64,000 nucleotides of DNA from Ardenticatena maritima. Lineage in GTDB: Bacteria > Chloroflexota > Anaerolineae > Ardenticatenales > Ardenticatenaceae. The translations under genes were made by a program, and so were the position numbers. Shown in pieces: positions 45,801 through 53,767 of this stretch. Within the stretch, counting starts at the first letter, position 1; each line of letters opens with the position of its first letter. Below the pieces are notes generated by a model. That model ran no database searches. It had not been told where the DNA came from and worked only from the letters and a program-made list of their open reading frames with translations. The DNA lies in NCBI RefSeq assembly GCF_001306175.1, contig NZ_LGKN01000005.1:1-64000 (forward strand), read 5' to 3'.

Positions 45801-46612
45801 GGGCTGTGGTGAGCGAGATACCCTATGCGCACGCCGCCAATGACGGCAGTATCGCCCGCGACGACAAAGGGCGTCTGCACACGAACTGGCCGCCCAGCCC
45901 CGGCGCGCATAACCGCGCCCCAGAGACGCCCACCACCCCGGCGTCACCGCCACCACCACTGCTTTCTACGCTGGCGGACGTGCGGCATATGCCACTCGGT
46001 ACACGGCTGAGCGTGGAAGGCGTGGTGAGTGTACCGCCGCATCTGCTGGGGCATGGCATTTTCTACGTGCAAGATGCGGAAGCGGGGTTGAAAATCTACG
46101 CGCCCGCGCTCGACCTGTCGGCTTTGCACCCCGGCGACCGTGTACGCCTGACGGGGGTCTTGCGCACGTTCCACAACGAGCGCGAACTGCGCCTGGAAAG
46201 CGCCGCTGACATTGTGCGACTGGACACTGGTGAAGCCCCAACGCCGCTATTTGTGCAAACAGCATTGCACCCGGCGCACGAGGGGCGTCTGGTGCAGGTG
46301 GATGGCGCGGTGTTGCGCTGGTACTACAACCGCTGGTGGCTCGCCGTTTCTGATGCAGAGGTAGAAATCTACGTGCGGCAAAGCACTGGTCTGCGCCGTC
46401 CCTGGCTCGAACGGGGGATGCACCAGCGTATTGTTGGGATTGCCGCCACCTGGGACGATGGTATGCGCATTCTCCCCTTCGACGCCACGCACATCACCAC
46501 GCTCTCCTCCACATCTGCGTCCAACGCGGCACGTCCAACAGTGCGCACCGCCCCGCGGTATCGCCCACGCACACCACGGATACGGTTCTGGCAGCGCTAC
46601 TTTGCGCTGTAG
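42836..46612 (+). CDS. Secreted multidomain protein: lamin-tail domains, PHP domain, OB-fold
   Basis: 1258 residues. After a signal peptide (about 1-22) come a carbohydrate-binding-like beta domain (about 25-172, beginning N-L-L-T-N-P-D-F-E-D-G), a Thr/Pro linker (about 175-232), two lamin-tail domains (about 233-370 and 382-530; motif L-N-E-I-L-P-A-P and D-E-W-I-E-L), a PHP metal-dependent phosphoesterase-like domain (from about 583; H-A-H-T-T-Y-S-D-G at 589-597 and I-S-D-H-S-H-W), a third lamin-tail domain (about 898-1040) and an OB-fold (about 1055-1215). Lamin-tail and OB domains often accompany secreted nucleases; PHP domains cleave phosphoesters. It is likely a secreted phosphoesterase acting on nucleic acid or phosphate polymers (inference). 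CAGGAG precedes the ATG. Confidence 0.85.
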   Translation: MLRSPRWLLFVIVWLLLAATAPHPTTNLLTNPDFEDGLTGWAIHPSTATVALTTEAWSGNQAVALSKTTATGYVRLSQRVPVTGGATYTMAGWVRWRSPHLSNAKLQVRWYSASGALGGYLDTPAAARADTYQRLETTLTAPLDAVEAEIACYTYVNQAPPDEPLLCDAFTFTLADTPTPTPPPTASPTATMLPTPTSTSSPAPTSTPTPTAPPTPTASATPTGTPTPPLPAFGTLVLNEILPAPSAVDWDGDGVANAQDEWIELANFGATPLDLTGWQLDDAEGGSAPYTFPPGSLIPPGGFLLLFRTQTGLALNNDGDSVRLFTPDGTAWDSFTFSATTPDASFSRDRTTWHDDWPPSPGAPNTPPPPPTPTPTPPAVVPLLISEVVYDGTQSGDGDEFVELYNPTDTAIPLAGWGIGDEETRGGSESLYRFDGDFTLAPHGTLVIARDAAAFHARFGVWPDAEMNPVSDTVHVPTLSRDTTWGRGHWALSNSGDEVVLVDPFGRVVDALPFRNADYAAVGRTGHDISAPAPRALHRVVELQGTHLNDILAYDAPSPGEPRHIPPPPASMPPAYAFGPFRAYRGVLHAHTTYSDGSGPPTLAFATGRANGLHFLAISDHSHWFTPEEWARLGTVADAANQPGAFVALRAFEWTSREHGHINVWRTDDFFSREMPGGESVQALYDWLAARPKALAEFNHPFEGHFDDFVLREEVRGQLVLQEIANSAAVLRFAEAYWRALWRGWRVAPVANLDTESANWGRDGDLRAGLLATDLTREALFEAMLARRAFSTEDASLALALRSGETWMGGDIPPGETTLTFYVADEEGEPLTLELWREGAPVWRVGLTPSATPTTRTLTIEAAPGEVLLARAVQADGQEAWSAPLWVQGVWSPPGVLVNEVLPAPRQTDWNEDGVSDGDDEWIELYNPLDRAVGLGGWQLDDEEGGSRPYTFPLGTVIAPHSYLVLFKKTTGVSLNDAGDTARLIAPTGAVVSEIPYAHAANDGSIARDDKGRLHTNWPPSPGAHNRAPETPTTPASPPPPLLSTLADVRHMPLGTRLSVEGVVSVPPHLLGHGIFYVQDAEAGLKIYAPALDLSALHPGDRVRLTGVLRTFHNERELRLESAADIVRLDTGEAPTPLFVQTALHPAHEGRLVQVDGAVLRWYYNRWWLAVSDAEVEIYVRQSTGLRRPWLERGMHQRIVGIAATWDDGMRILPFDATHITTLSSTSASNAARPTVRTAPRYRPRTPRIRFWQRYFAL

Positions 46613-46627
46613 CGCACCGCTCGCCAC

Positions 46628-46660
46628 AAAAAAACACGCCCGCGCGATTGCGGGCGTGTT
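46628..46660. terminator. Bidirectional terminator
   Basis: AACACGCCCGC pairs with GCGGGCGTGTT around GCGATT. On the minus strand a run TTTTTTTGTG follows, serving the glycosidase-like lipoprotein; on the plus strand GCCTTTT follows, serving the PHP protein. Confidence 0.88.
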
Positions 46661-46687
46661 GCCTTTTGGGCTGAATTGCTATCAATC

Positions 46688-48034
46688 TCAATCTTTAGGC
46701 ATCGCCTTCAACGCTTCGTATGCCGGGCGCACAATGGTTTCCGGATAGGCCGGCTCGGTAATGCACCAGTAATATTGTTCATCGTCGGGCGTCCAGTCGT
46801 AGTTGCACACATAAATGAGCGACATCAAGCCAATCCATGGACGCCAGTTTTCCTTGGCGAACTGGTACGCCCGCACCAGGTACTCGGCTTGCTGTTCGGG
46901 CGTTACCGCGTGCCAGTGGTAGGGCGAATCGGGACGTGGGTCGGTTGTCCAGCCCATTTCGAGAATGGCCACGCGCCGGTTGGTATCGCCGTATTCTTCC
47001 ATCACAGCCCGCAAATCTTCGACACGGCGGAACGTAAACCAGCGCCCTTTCCCGTACACATCGGGGTTGGCTTCCACTTCATCAGGGCTGACTTCGGGCG
47101 GGGCTTTGAAACCGGGCGCATGCGCTCCCAATACGTCAAAATAGCCCTCGCTGTTGCCGCCCATGGCTTCGTACATGCCGCGCAGATACTCCACATCGTT
47201 CATCGCCACCGGCATGGGGCCACCCGTCGGCGACAACCCAGCACTGATGACGATGGCGTTGGGGTCGGCGCTCTTGATGGCGTTGTACGCTACGCGGAGC
47301 ATTTCCACATATTCGGCCGGGTTGGGCGGCTGGTTGCACCATTCACGCGCCAGGTTGGGCTCATTCCAGATAGAATAGGCGGCAATGCGCCCTTTGTAGC
47401 GGCTCGCCATCGCGTAGAGAAAGTCTGCGTAGTCTTGCAGATTTTGTGGCGGGCCCATCTCGCCGCCGCCGGTGCAGTTCGGGTTCGCCCAAGCCGGCTG
47501 GCGGTCAACACGGGCGAGGATTTTCAGCCCAAATTCGTCATGCGCCATCTCGACAATGCGGTCGGGGCGGCTCCAGTCGAAAGCCCCCTTTGCCGCACCC
47601 TCGATTTCACGCCAGGCGAAATCCTGTTTCACCCAGCGGAACCCCGCATCGCGGATGAGCCCCAAATCGCGGTGCGCCACTTCGGGACGCCACCACATGA
47701 AGGCCTGCATGCCGTAGTCGGGCGAGGTCATCACATCCATGAAGTCGGAAGTTGAGGCCGCCGGCGGTGAAGTTGGCTCCGGCGCAGGTGTGGGTTGTTC
47801 ATTCTCTTGCGCCTCGCCCCCCGTTGCGCCTTCTTCGGTTTGCCCTTCAACGACGGCTTCGGTTGCTGTTGGTTCGGCTGTGGGAGCGGTCGTTTCAGTT
47901 TCAGGTTTCGGTGTAAAGGTTGGTTTGAGCGTCAGAGCGGTGGTGGGAGTGACATCAGCCTGATCACCACCGCCACACGCCGCTAACAAAACCAACAACG
48001 CCATCAGGGTCACCATCAACCAGCGTTTTTGCAT
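46688..48034 (-). CDS. Lipoprotein with GH39/clan-A glycoside-hydrolase-like domain
   Basis: 448 residues. The lipobox L-L-V-L-L-A-A-C-G-G-G gives Cys20; a Thr/Pro/Glu-rich linker covers about 25-95. The remainder is a TIM-barrel of the GH39/GH5 clan: acid/base in A-Y-S-I-W-N-E-P-N-L (near 220), probable nucleophile in V-A-I-L-E-M-G-W (near 345). The substrate is unknown. It is a paralogue of the C-terminal domain of the next gene (shared G-F-x-W-V-K-Q, W-N-E-x-N-L, I-V-I-S-G/A, W-x-x-G-M-I/L). Likely surface-anchored. Confidence 0.85.
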   Translation of the reverse strand: MQKRWLMVTLMALLVLLAACGGGDQADVTPTTALTLKPTFTPKPETETTAPTAEPTATEAVVEGQTEEGATGGEAQENEQPTPAPEPTSPPAASTSDFMDVMTSPDYGMQAFMWWRPEVAHRDLGLIRDAGFRWVKQDFAWREIEGAAKGAFDWSRPDRIVEMAHDEFGLKILARVDRQPAWANPNCTGGGEMGPPQNLQDYADFLYAMASRYKGRIAAYSIWNEPNLAREWCNQPPNPAEYVEMLRVAYNAIKSADPNAIVISAGLSPTGGPMPVAMNDVEYLRGMYEAMGGNSEGYFDVLGAHAPGFKAPPEVSPDEVEANPDVYGKGRWFTFRRVEDLRAVMEEYGDTNRRVAILEMGWTTDPRPDSPYHWHAVTPEQQAEYLVRAYQFAKENWRPWIGLMSLIYVCNYDWTPDDEQYYWCITEPAYPETIVRPAYEALKAMPKD

Positions 48035-48052
48035 GTTCTACTCCTTTCTTGC

Positions 48053-48086
48053 GTAAAGGAAGGGTGACGTGTGCGACGCCACCCTT
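48053..48086 (-). terminator. Possible terminator after the large glycosidase-like gene
   Basis: Minus strand AAGGGTG pairs with CACCCTT around a 13-nt loop and is followed by CCTTTACG. The T-tract is short, so read-through to the paralogous lipoprotein gene is possible. Confidence 0.4.
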
Positions 48087-48107
48087 CACATTTTCATCAA
48101 CCGGCTT

Positions 48108-51074
48108 TTATTTCGGCATAGAAGCCAGGGCATGGTACGTCGGCAAAGGATTGCCGTATTCGTCCACAATCCCCCACTGCGCCTGTTCGGAGCCGGGCGC
48201 GACCATCTTGAAGTTGAGGTTCCAGAGAATCATGCCGCCAACCCAGCCCCAGTTTTTCGCCATCTGGTAGGCTTGCACCGTCCAGGCGGCTTGTTCTTCG
48301 TAGGTGTTATCGTTGGCGTAGGCATAATGTTCGTTGACCGCAGGCCCAACCGCCCAACCAAATTCGGTTGCCCAAATCTTCTTCGCCGAATCGCCGTTGG
48401 CGACCATCACGTTGCGGTAGCCTTCCATAGTGCCGCGGAAGCACCAGGAGTGGTGGCGGTTCTCGAACGGACCACGGAACGTTGCCGTGGGGTCTTGCAC
48501 AGTGCGCCAATCGCCGTCGGCAGGGCAGTTGTAGCCGCTGGGGTGTGCGCCAATGGCGTCGCTGTAATTCTTCAAGCCGGCGTTGTACATTTCTTGCAGG
48601 TATTCAATGTCATCACGGGCGAGGTTGCCCACATTGCCGGCGGGCGTCAACGCACCGCTGATGACGATGATGCTGGGGCAGGCTTCCTTGATAGCCACAT
48701 ACGCCGGTTTGAGCAAGTTCATGTAGTCCGCGGCGCTCAGCGGCTGGTTGCCCCATTCGTAGTGCAAGTTCTGCTCATTCCAAACTTCAATTGCACCCAA
48801 GCCTTTGCCGCAGTAGCGCTTGGCGACTTCGCGCACAAAGTTGGCGTAGGTGTTGGGGTCAGCCGGCGGACCTTCCACGCTCAGGTCGGCGCCTGCGGGG
48901 CGTGCCCACTGCGGCGCTTTCACAATGGAGAAGAGCACCTTGATGCCGTGGCGGTTCGCCGAGTCAATGATGGCGTCCATTTCGCCCCATTGAATTTGCC
49001 CCGGCGCCGGCTCAAAGACTTTCCACTCAATTTGTTGCTTCACCCAATTGAAGCCCAACCCCTGCACCAACTGCATAATCTGGTCTTTGTTCATGTAAAT
49101 CATGTGCGCCTGAATGCCATACGCCATAGGCCCACTTGGCGCTGTGCTGGGCGGCGGTGGCGCCGCCGGTTTTGGCGTGGGTGTTGGCGTTGGCGCGTTG
49201 GGGTCGGGTGTCGCCGTCGGTTCAGGCGTGGGTGTCGCCGTGGGTGTTGGTGTCGCTTCGGGTGTGGGCGTCGGCGAGGGAATGATGACCTCTTGCGAGA
49301 ATTCGCCGTAGGTGGTGGCACCACCGTCATCGGAGACGCCCACAACGATCTGGTAGCGCCCACTTTCTTCAGGCACTGCGAGCGCCACGCTCTTGCTCAG
49401 GTCGCGCACATCGCTGATGATTTCTTCGCCCTTTTCGTTGCGCACTTTGACGACCAGCGAGAAGGTGTTTTGCTGTGCGGCTTGTGCAGCGTTGCCCGAG
49501 CGATACGCTTCGATGACATCGAGCACCGCCGGGTTCGCCAGATGCGTATCCACCGTGGTGACACCCGCCAGGTTGAACGCCTGGAGCATGTTCAACTTGT
49601 ACGCCACCGAGGCGGGCGTTTCCAGGTGCAAAACGCGCTGCGTGCTGGAAGAATCAGCGAACAACACGCGCATGGCATGCGTGGTTTCGTCCGCCGCCAG
49701 CACGCCGTTTTGCAAGGCGGGCAAATTGAAGGCGATTTCCTGCCCCGGCGCGACTTCGGTTGATTCGAGGTCAATTTCAACCTGGGCGAGCGTGGCCAGC
49801 ACTTCGGGGTACGCCACAGCAACAGGCGTTTCGCCGGAGAGGTCGTATGCCCCCACAGGCAACACCGCTTCCAACTCGTAGCGGTTGACTTTGCCCGTCG
49901 CCCACGTCAGCAAGGCGGCGACTTCACCACCTTCACGCCACGCTTCGGGGTCGAGCGGGAGCGTGAGGCGTACCTGGTCGGCGGCGTTGCCAATCGCCAC
50001 AAGGTCGTAGGCGCCACTGTCGAAATCCGTTTCGGAGATGCGCTGCGGTGTCGGCACACGCACAATCAACACTTTGCCGCGCTCATGCAGGGCATCGGCA
50101 AGTTGGCGAATAAAAGAGGCAAATTCCTTCCGCAATGCCGGGTCCACATTGCGGTAGTCAATTTCCAATCCGTCGTAGTTGCGTTCAACCGCCAACGCCA
50201 CCAACTGCGAGACGTGATCGCGGATGACGAGCGGTTGTACCAGAATGTTGTCGGTCAAATCGCTGCGAATCACGCCATCGGCTTGCTGGTTGTGCACCAC
50301 AGGCACCACAAGGACGCCGTTTTCACGCAAGCCGGCTGGTTCTTCGGCGAGTTGCCCCAGCGTGCCATCGGCATTGGCGATGTAGAGGCGCGGGCTGGCG
50401 ACATTCGCCGTGCGCACCAACGCGGCGGCATCGCTTAGGCCGGGCGCCAGTTCCACGCCAGTGGTTGGCACAACAGGCGCCGTCTGCACCACGGCAAAGG
50501 CGCGCGGCACACGGTCCAGGTAGGCGTCAATTTCATCGTCTTCACGATAGAGCGTGTGCGGCACCCACGCCCATTGCGCTCCATCCCACACATAGACATC
50601 AAGCGTTTCATACGGTTCCGATTCATTGGGAATTGGAATAGCCAGCCGCAAGCGGGCTTCCACATCTTCATCTTTGGCGTCAAGCACATACACCGGACTG
50701 CGTACATCCACCTGCGGCGGCAGTGCCTGCAACGCCATCGCCATTTCTTGCGTCAGGTCTTCATCCGCCAGCGGGATATTGCCTTCCAGAAACTCCACAC
50801 GCGGGACGCTTGCCATCCGCACTTTTAGCGGGGCTTGAGCCGCTTCTACCACAACTTGCGTGCCATCCGGGTCGTTGATTGACGCCCCGACGGGGAGTTC
50901 CGTATAGCCTCGGTCAAGGATGCGATCGAAGAGGGAAATGGGGGGGAGCCAAAGCGCCAACAGCAACAACAGTGGAATGACGACAAACGAGACAATCCGC
51001 GCGGCAGACCCTTCAAAGAGCGCCGTCAGCGTCTCCCACACTGTTGGCGATTGCGGTGTTTGTTCATGTTCCAT
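48108..51074 (-). CDS. Membrane-anchored protein: GH18-like barrel with lost catalytic residue plus GH39-like domain
   Basis: 988 residues. A short cytoplasmic start and one membrane helix (about 26-44) lead to a beta-rich part (about 50-200), a GH18-like barrel (about 225-480), an Ig-like/cell-adhesion-type beta domain (about 480-600), a Pro/Thr linker (about 605-640), and a GH39-like barrel (about 645-988). In the GH18 part the strand-4 motif reads D-G-L-E-I-D-Y-R at 301-308, where active enzymes have D-G-x-D-x-D-x-E, so the acid Glu is Arg. The C-terminal barrel retains E-V-W-N-E-Q-N-L and A-T-E-F-G-W, both candidate catalytic Glu. Likely acts on or binds wall or exopolysaccharide (inference). 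Confidence 0.83.
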   Translation of the reverse strand: MEHEQTPQSPTVWETLTALFEGSAARIVSFVVIPLLLLLALWLPPISLFDRILDRGYTELPVGASINDPDGTQVVVEAAQAPLKVRMASVPRVEFLEGNIPLADEDLTQEMAMALQALPPQVDVRSPVYVLDAKDEDVEARLRLAIPIPNESEPYETLDVYVWDGAQWAWVPHTLYREDDEIDAYLDRVPRAFAVVQTAPVVPTTGVELAPGLSDAAALVRTANVASPRLYIANADGTLGQLAEEPAGLRENGVLVVPVVHNQQADGVIRSDLTDNILVQPLVIRDHVSQLVALAVERNYDGLEIDYRNVDPALRKEFASFIRQLADALHERGKVLIVRVPTPQRISETDFDSGAYDLVAIGNAADQVRLTLPLDPEAWREGGEVAALLTWATGKVNRYELEAVLPVGAYDLSGETPVAVAYPEVLATLAQVEIDLESTEVAPGQEIAFNLPALQNGVLAADETTHAMRVLFADSSSTQRVLHLETPASVAYKLNMLQAFNLAGVTTVDTHLANPAVLDVIEAYRSGNAAQAAQQNTFSLVVKVRNEKGEEIISDVRDLSKSVALAVPEESGRYQIVVGVSDDGGATTYGEFSQEVIIPSPTPTPEATPTPTATPTPEPTATPDPNAPTPTPTPKPAAPPPPSTAPSGPMAYGIQAHMIYMNKDQIMQLVQGLGFNWVKQQIEWKVFEPAPGQIQWGEMDAIIDSANRHGIKVLFSIVKAPQWARPAGADLSVEGPPADPNTYANFVREVAKRYCGKGLGAIEVWNEQNLHYEWGNQPLSAADYMNLLKPAYVAIKEACPSIIVISGALTPAGNVGNLARDDIEYLQEMYNAGLKNYSDAIGAHPSGYNCPADGDWRTVQDPTATFRGPFENRHHSWCFRGTMEGYRNVMVANGDSAKKIWATEFGWAVGPAVNEHYAYANDNTYEEQAAWTVQAYQMAKNWGWVGGMILWNLNFKMVAPGSEQAQWGIVDEYGNPLPTYHALASMPK

Positions 51075-51100
51075 GAATGGACCTCCCTACACAGTTCGTT

Positions 51101-51167
51101 CACAACAAAAGAGCCATGAGCATCATGAAAAGGCGCAACCTTTTCAAAAGTGATGCGCAATGGCTCT
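51101..51167 (-). promoter_or_regulatory. Long leader hairpin / attenuator-like structure
   Basis: Minus strand: three stacked paired segments (AGAGCCAT/ATGGCTCT, TGATGC/GCATCA and GAAAAGG/CCTTTTC) form a 58-nt hairpin followed by TTTTGTTGTG. It lies between a good promoter (51238-51266) and the start of the 988-residue gene, 27 bases before its ATG, so it is either an attenuator of that gene or the terminator of the ABC exporter gene 150 bases upstream. Confidence 0.7.
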
Positions 51168-51237
51168 TCTCTGCTCAAAAGAATTCAATTCTGCACCGGT
51201 ACATGTTTCATTCTGTTTCCTCATGAAACCGGCGCGG

Positions 51238-51266
51238 ATTGTAGCACAGCCAACTTTGAACGCCAA
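51238..51266 (-). promoter_or_regulatory. Promoter of the large glycosidase-like gene
   Basis: Minus strand -35 TTGGCG, 17 bp, -10 TACAAT. It implies a leader of about 155 nt that includes the long hairpin. Confidence 0.65.
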
Positions 51267-51324
51267 AAGGTCAAAAAAACATGTGTTGATGGCAACAGAA
51301 AGCAAATAAGCGCATTTGCCTGCC

Positions 51325-53061
51325 CTATTCGTTTGCATGCTGGCGTCGGTAGAGCCGCGCATACAAGCCATTTTTTGCCAGCAATGTCGCGTGGTCGCCC
51401 TCTTCAACAATGCGCCCGCCATCCATCACCAGAATGCGGTGGGCGATGCGCACCGTGCTCAAACGATGCGCAATGAGAATGGTTGTGCGCCCCGGCAAGA
51501 AACGCGCCAACGCTTGCTGTATCGCCGTCTCACTCTCGCTATCCAACGACGATGTGGCTTCATCCAGAATGAGAATGCGCGGGTCGCGCAAGATAGCCCG
51601 CGCCAATGCAATCCGCTGGCGTTGCCCCCCACTCAACTTGACGCCCCGCTCGCCCACCGGCGTCTCGTAACCGTTCGGCAATGCCATGATGAACTCATGC
51701 GCGTAGGCGGCTTTGGCGGCGGCTTCTACCTCGGCGTCGGTGGCGTCAAGACGACCGTAGCGGATGTTTTCACGCACAGTCGCCGCAAACAAAATGGTAT
51801 CCTGCGGCACGAGCGCCATCTGTTGCCGCAGGCTCGCCAACGTCACAGTGCGGATATCGTATCCGTCAATGAGAATGCGCCCCGCCGTCGGTTCATACAA
51901 GCGCAAAACAAGATTGGCGAGCGTGGTTTTGCCCGCGCCGCTCGGGCCTACCAGCGCCACCACTTCCCCCGGCGCAATGCGCAGCGAAATATCGCACAGC
52001 ACGGGCGTTTGCGCGTTGTACGCAAACGACACATGCTCAAAGCAAATCTCGCCCCGTAGCGGGGGCAACGTTTGCGCGTTGGGCGTATCGGCAATCATCG
52101 GCGGTGTATCCAGCAAGGCGAAAAGGCGTTGCGCCGCCCCAACGGTTTGCTGAAACGCGCCATAGACGCCCGCTAGCGTATTCACCGAGCCGCTCATGAG
52201 GCTGGCGTAGAAGAAAAAGGCGAACACGTCCCCCACCGTGAGCGCCCCACTGAGCGCCTGCCGCCCGGCAAACCACGCCACCACCACAAACGCCACCATG
52301 AAAAGCATCCCCACCGTCGGCGTCAGCAGCGCCAACATGCGCGCCCGACGCAACGCCGCCTGCACGGTCTTCTGCACGCTCGCCACAAACCGCTCGCGGG
52401 CATACGCTTCGCGCCCAAACGCTTGCACCAGCCGCATGTTCGCCAGCGTCTCTGTCGCTACCGCTGTCGCTTCGGCAAGATGGTGCTGAATGGCTTCACT
52501 TTCTCGCCGCAGGACACGCCCGCTCAAGCGTGTGATGAGCCCCACCAGCGGCATCACCAGCAAAACCAGCACCGCCAGCCGCCAGTTCAGCCAAAAGAGA
52601 ATGAGCACCGCGCCGACCAGCCGCAAGGTATGCAACACCAGCGCGGTGATGCTCGTGGTCAACCCCTGCTGGATGGTGGCAATATCGTTCGTCAGGCGCG
52701 AAACGAGTTCACCGCTCTGGGCATTGTCGAAAAAGGGGAGCGAAAGCCGCAAAAGGTGCTCGAAGAGGTGTACGCGCACATCGGCGGTCATCTGCTCGCT
52801 GACCCGGTGCAGGAGATACGTTTCAACAGCGCTACTCACAGCGCGCACCACCAACACGCCAATCAACAGCAACGCCGCACGGTTCAGCGCCGCCGCGTTT
52901 CCGTCAACAAACGCCGCGTTGACCACATCACGAAACAACAGGGGAATGAGAAGCGCCAGCAGGGCTGACACCAGAACAGCGCCTATTGCCGCCCCAAGCA
53001 GGAGACGGTAAGGCGCAAGAAACCGCAGCAGACGTTGCAAATGGCGTGTACGGTTCAGCAT
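51325..53061 (-). CDS. ABC-type multidrug/lipid exporter, fused permease and ATPase
   Basis: 578 residues, a half-transporter expected to work as a homodimer. Six membrane helices (about 15-300) are followed by an ATPase: Walker A G-P-S-G-A-G-K-T-T (near 373), Q-loop V-P-Q-D-T-I-L-F, signature L-S-G-G-Q-R-Q-R, Walker B I-L-I-L-D-E-A-T-S-S and H-loop I-A-H-R-L-S-T. This is the MsbA/LmrA/BmrA class; the substrate cannot be read from sequence. The ATG at 53061 is chosen; a GTG two codons earlier is possible. Confidence 0.93.
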   Translation of the reverse strand: MLNRTRHLQRLLRFLAPYRLLLGAAIGAVLVSALLALLIPLLFRDVVNAAFVDGNAAALNRAALLLIGVLVVRAVSSAVETYLLHRVSEQMTADVRVHLFEHLLRLSLPFFDNAQSGELVSRLTNDIATIQQGLTTSITALVLHTLRLVGAVLILFWLNWRLAVLVLLVMPLVGLITRLSGRVLRRESEAIQHHLAEATAVATETLANMRLVQAFGREAYARERFVASVQKTVQAALRRARMLALLTPTVGMLFMVAFVVVAWFAGRQALSGALTVGDVFAFFFYASLMSGSVNTLAGVYGAFQQTVGAAQRLFALLDTPPMIADTPNAQTLPPLRGEICFEHVSFAYNAQTPVLCDISLRIAPGEVVALVGPSGAGKTTLANLVLRLYEPTAGRILIDGYDIRTVTLASLRQQMALVPQDTILFAATVRENIRYGRLDATDAEVEAAAKAAYAHEFIMALPNGYETPVGERGVKLSGGQRQRIALARAILRDPRILILDEATSSLDSESETAIQQALARFLPGRTTILIAHRLSTVRIAHRILVMDGGRIVEEGDHATLLAKNGLYARLYRRQHANE

Positions 53062-53081
53062 GGGCACCGTGTCGGGGTGAA

Positions 53082-53112
53082 GAAAAAGGCGAGGGGAGCC
53101 GTCCCCTCGCCT
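53082..53112 (-). terminator. Terminator of the marR-clpP operon
   Basis: Minus strand AGGCGAGGGG-ACGGCT-CCCCTCGCCT followed by TTTTCTTC, 17 bases past the clpP stop. Confidence 0.88.
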
Positions 53113-53128
53113 TGCTCAACAAGCGGGC

Positions 53129-53758
53129 TTATTTTTGTTCAGGCATGGATTCGCCAAGCACTTCGTCCACCAGACCGTACTCTTTCGCCTGATGCGCGTC
53201 CATGAAGAAGTCGCGGTCGGTGTCGGCTTTGATGCGTTCCAGCGGTTGCCCGGTATGCTTGGCAAGAATGTTTTCCAGGCGCTCACGCAAGCGCAAAATT
53301 TCGCGCGCGTGAATTTCGATATCGGTGGCTTGCCCGGTGATGCCGCCACCGGCAATCAGCGGCTGGTGCATGTGAATGGTGGCGTTGGGAAGCGCATAGC
53401 GCCGCCCCGGCGTCCCCGCCGCCAACAACACCGTCCCAAAACTCGCCGTCGAACCAATCGCAAACGTGGCAATCGGCGCGCGAATGAGTTGCATGGTGTC
53501 GTAAATCGCCAACCCGGCATGCACCGAACCGCCCGGACTGTTGATGAACATCTGAATTTCGCGTTCCGGGTTTTCGCGGTCCAGGTAGAGCAACTGCGCC
53601 ACAATCAAGTTGGCGACTTGCGATTCAATCGGCGTCCCCAGAAAGACAATGCGCTCTTTGAGCAAGAGCGAGTAAATATCGTAGGCGCGTTCGCCCCGCC
53701 CCGTTGTCTCAATCACCATCGGCACGAGTGCGTTCAGCACCTCATACGGATTCTGCAT
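53129..53758 (-). CDS. clpP: ATP-dependent Clp protease proteolytic subunit
   Basis: 209 residues. The serine peptidase of the Clp chamber: catalytic Ser in [15 protein letters not shown] (near 105), His in A-T-I-H-M-H-Q-P (near 130) and Asp in [10 protein letters not shown] (near 180). [18 protein letters not shown] is the oxyanion/handle region; canonical ClpP has G-Q-A-A-S-M-G where this one has G-S-T-A-S-F-G. No clpX follows, so this may be one of several ClpP paralogues. It starts 9 bases after a MarR gene. Confidence 0.95.
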   Translation of the reverse strand: MQNPYEVLNALVPMVIETTGRGERAYDIYSLLLKERIVFLGTPIESQVANLIVAQLLYLDRENPEREIQMFINSPGGSVHAGLAIYDTMQLIRAPIATFAIGSTASFGTVLLAAGTPGRRYALPNATIHMHQPLIAGGGITGQATDIEIHAREILRLRERLENILAKHTGQPLERIKADTDRDFFMDAHQAKEYGLVDEVLGESMPEQK

Positions 53759-53767
53759 ACGTCCTCC

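Noticed and set aside
48069-49763. 564-residue plus-strand open frame opposite the glycosidase-like gene
   Set aside because: Arg/His/Gly-rich antisense translation with runs from the Pro/Thr linker; no supporting signals.
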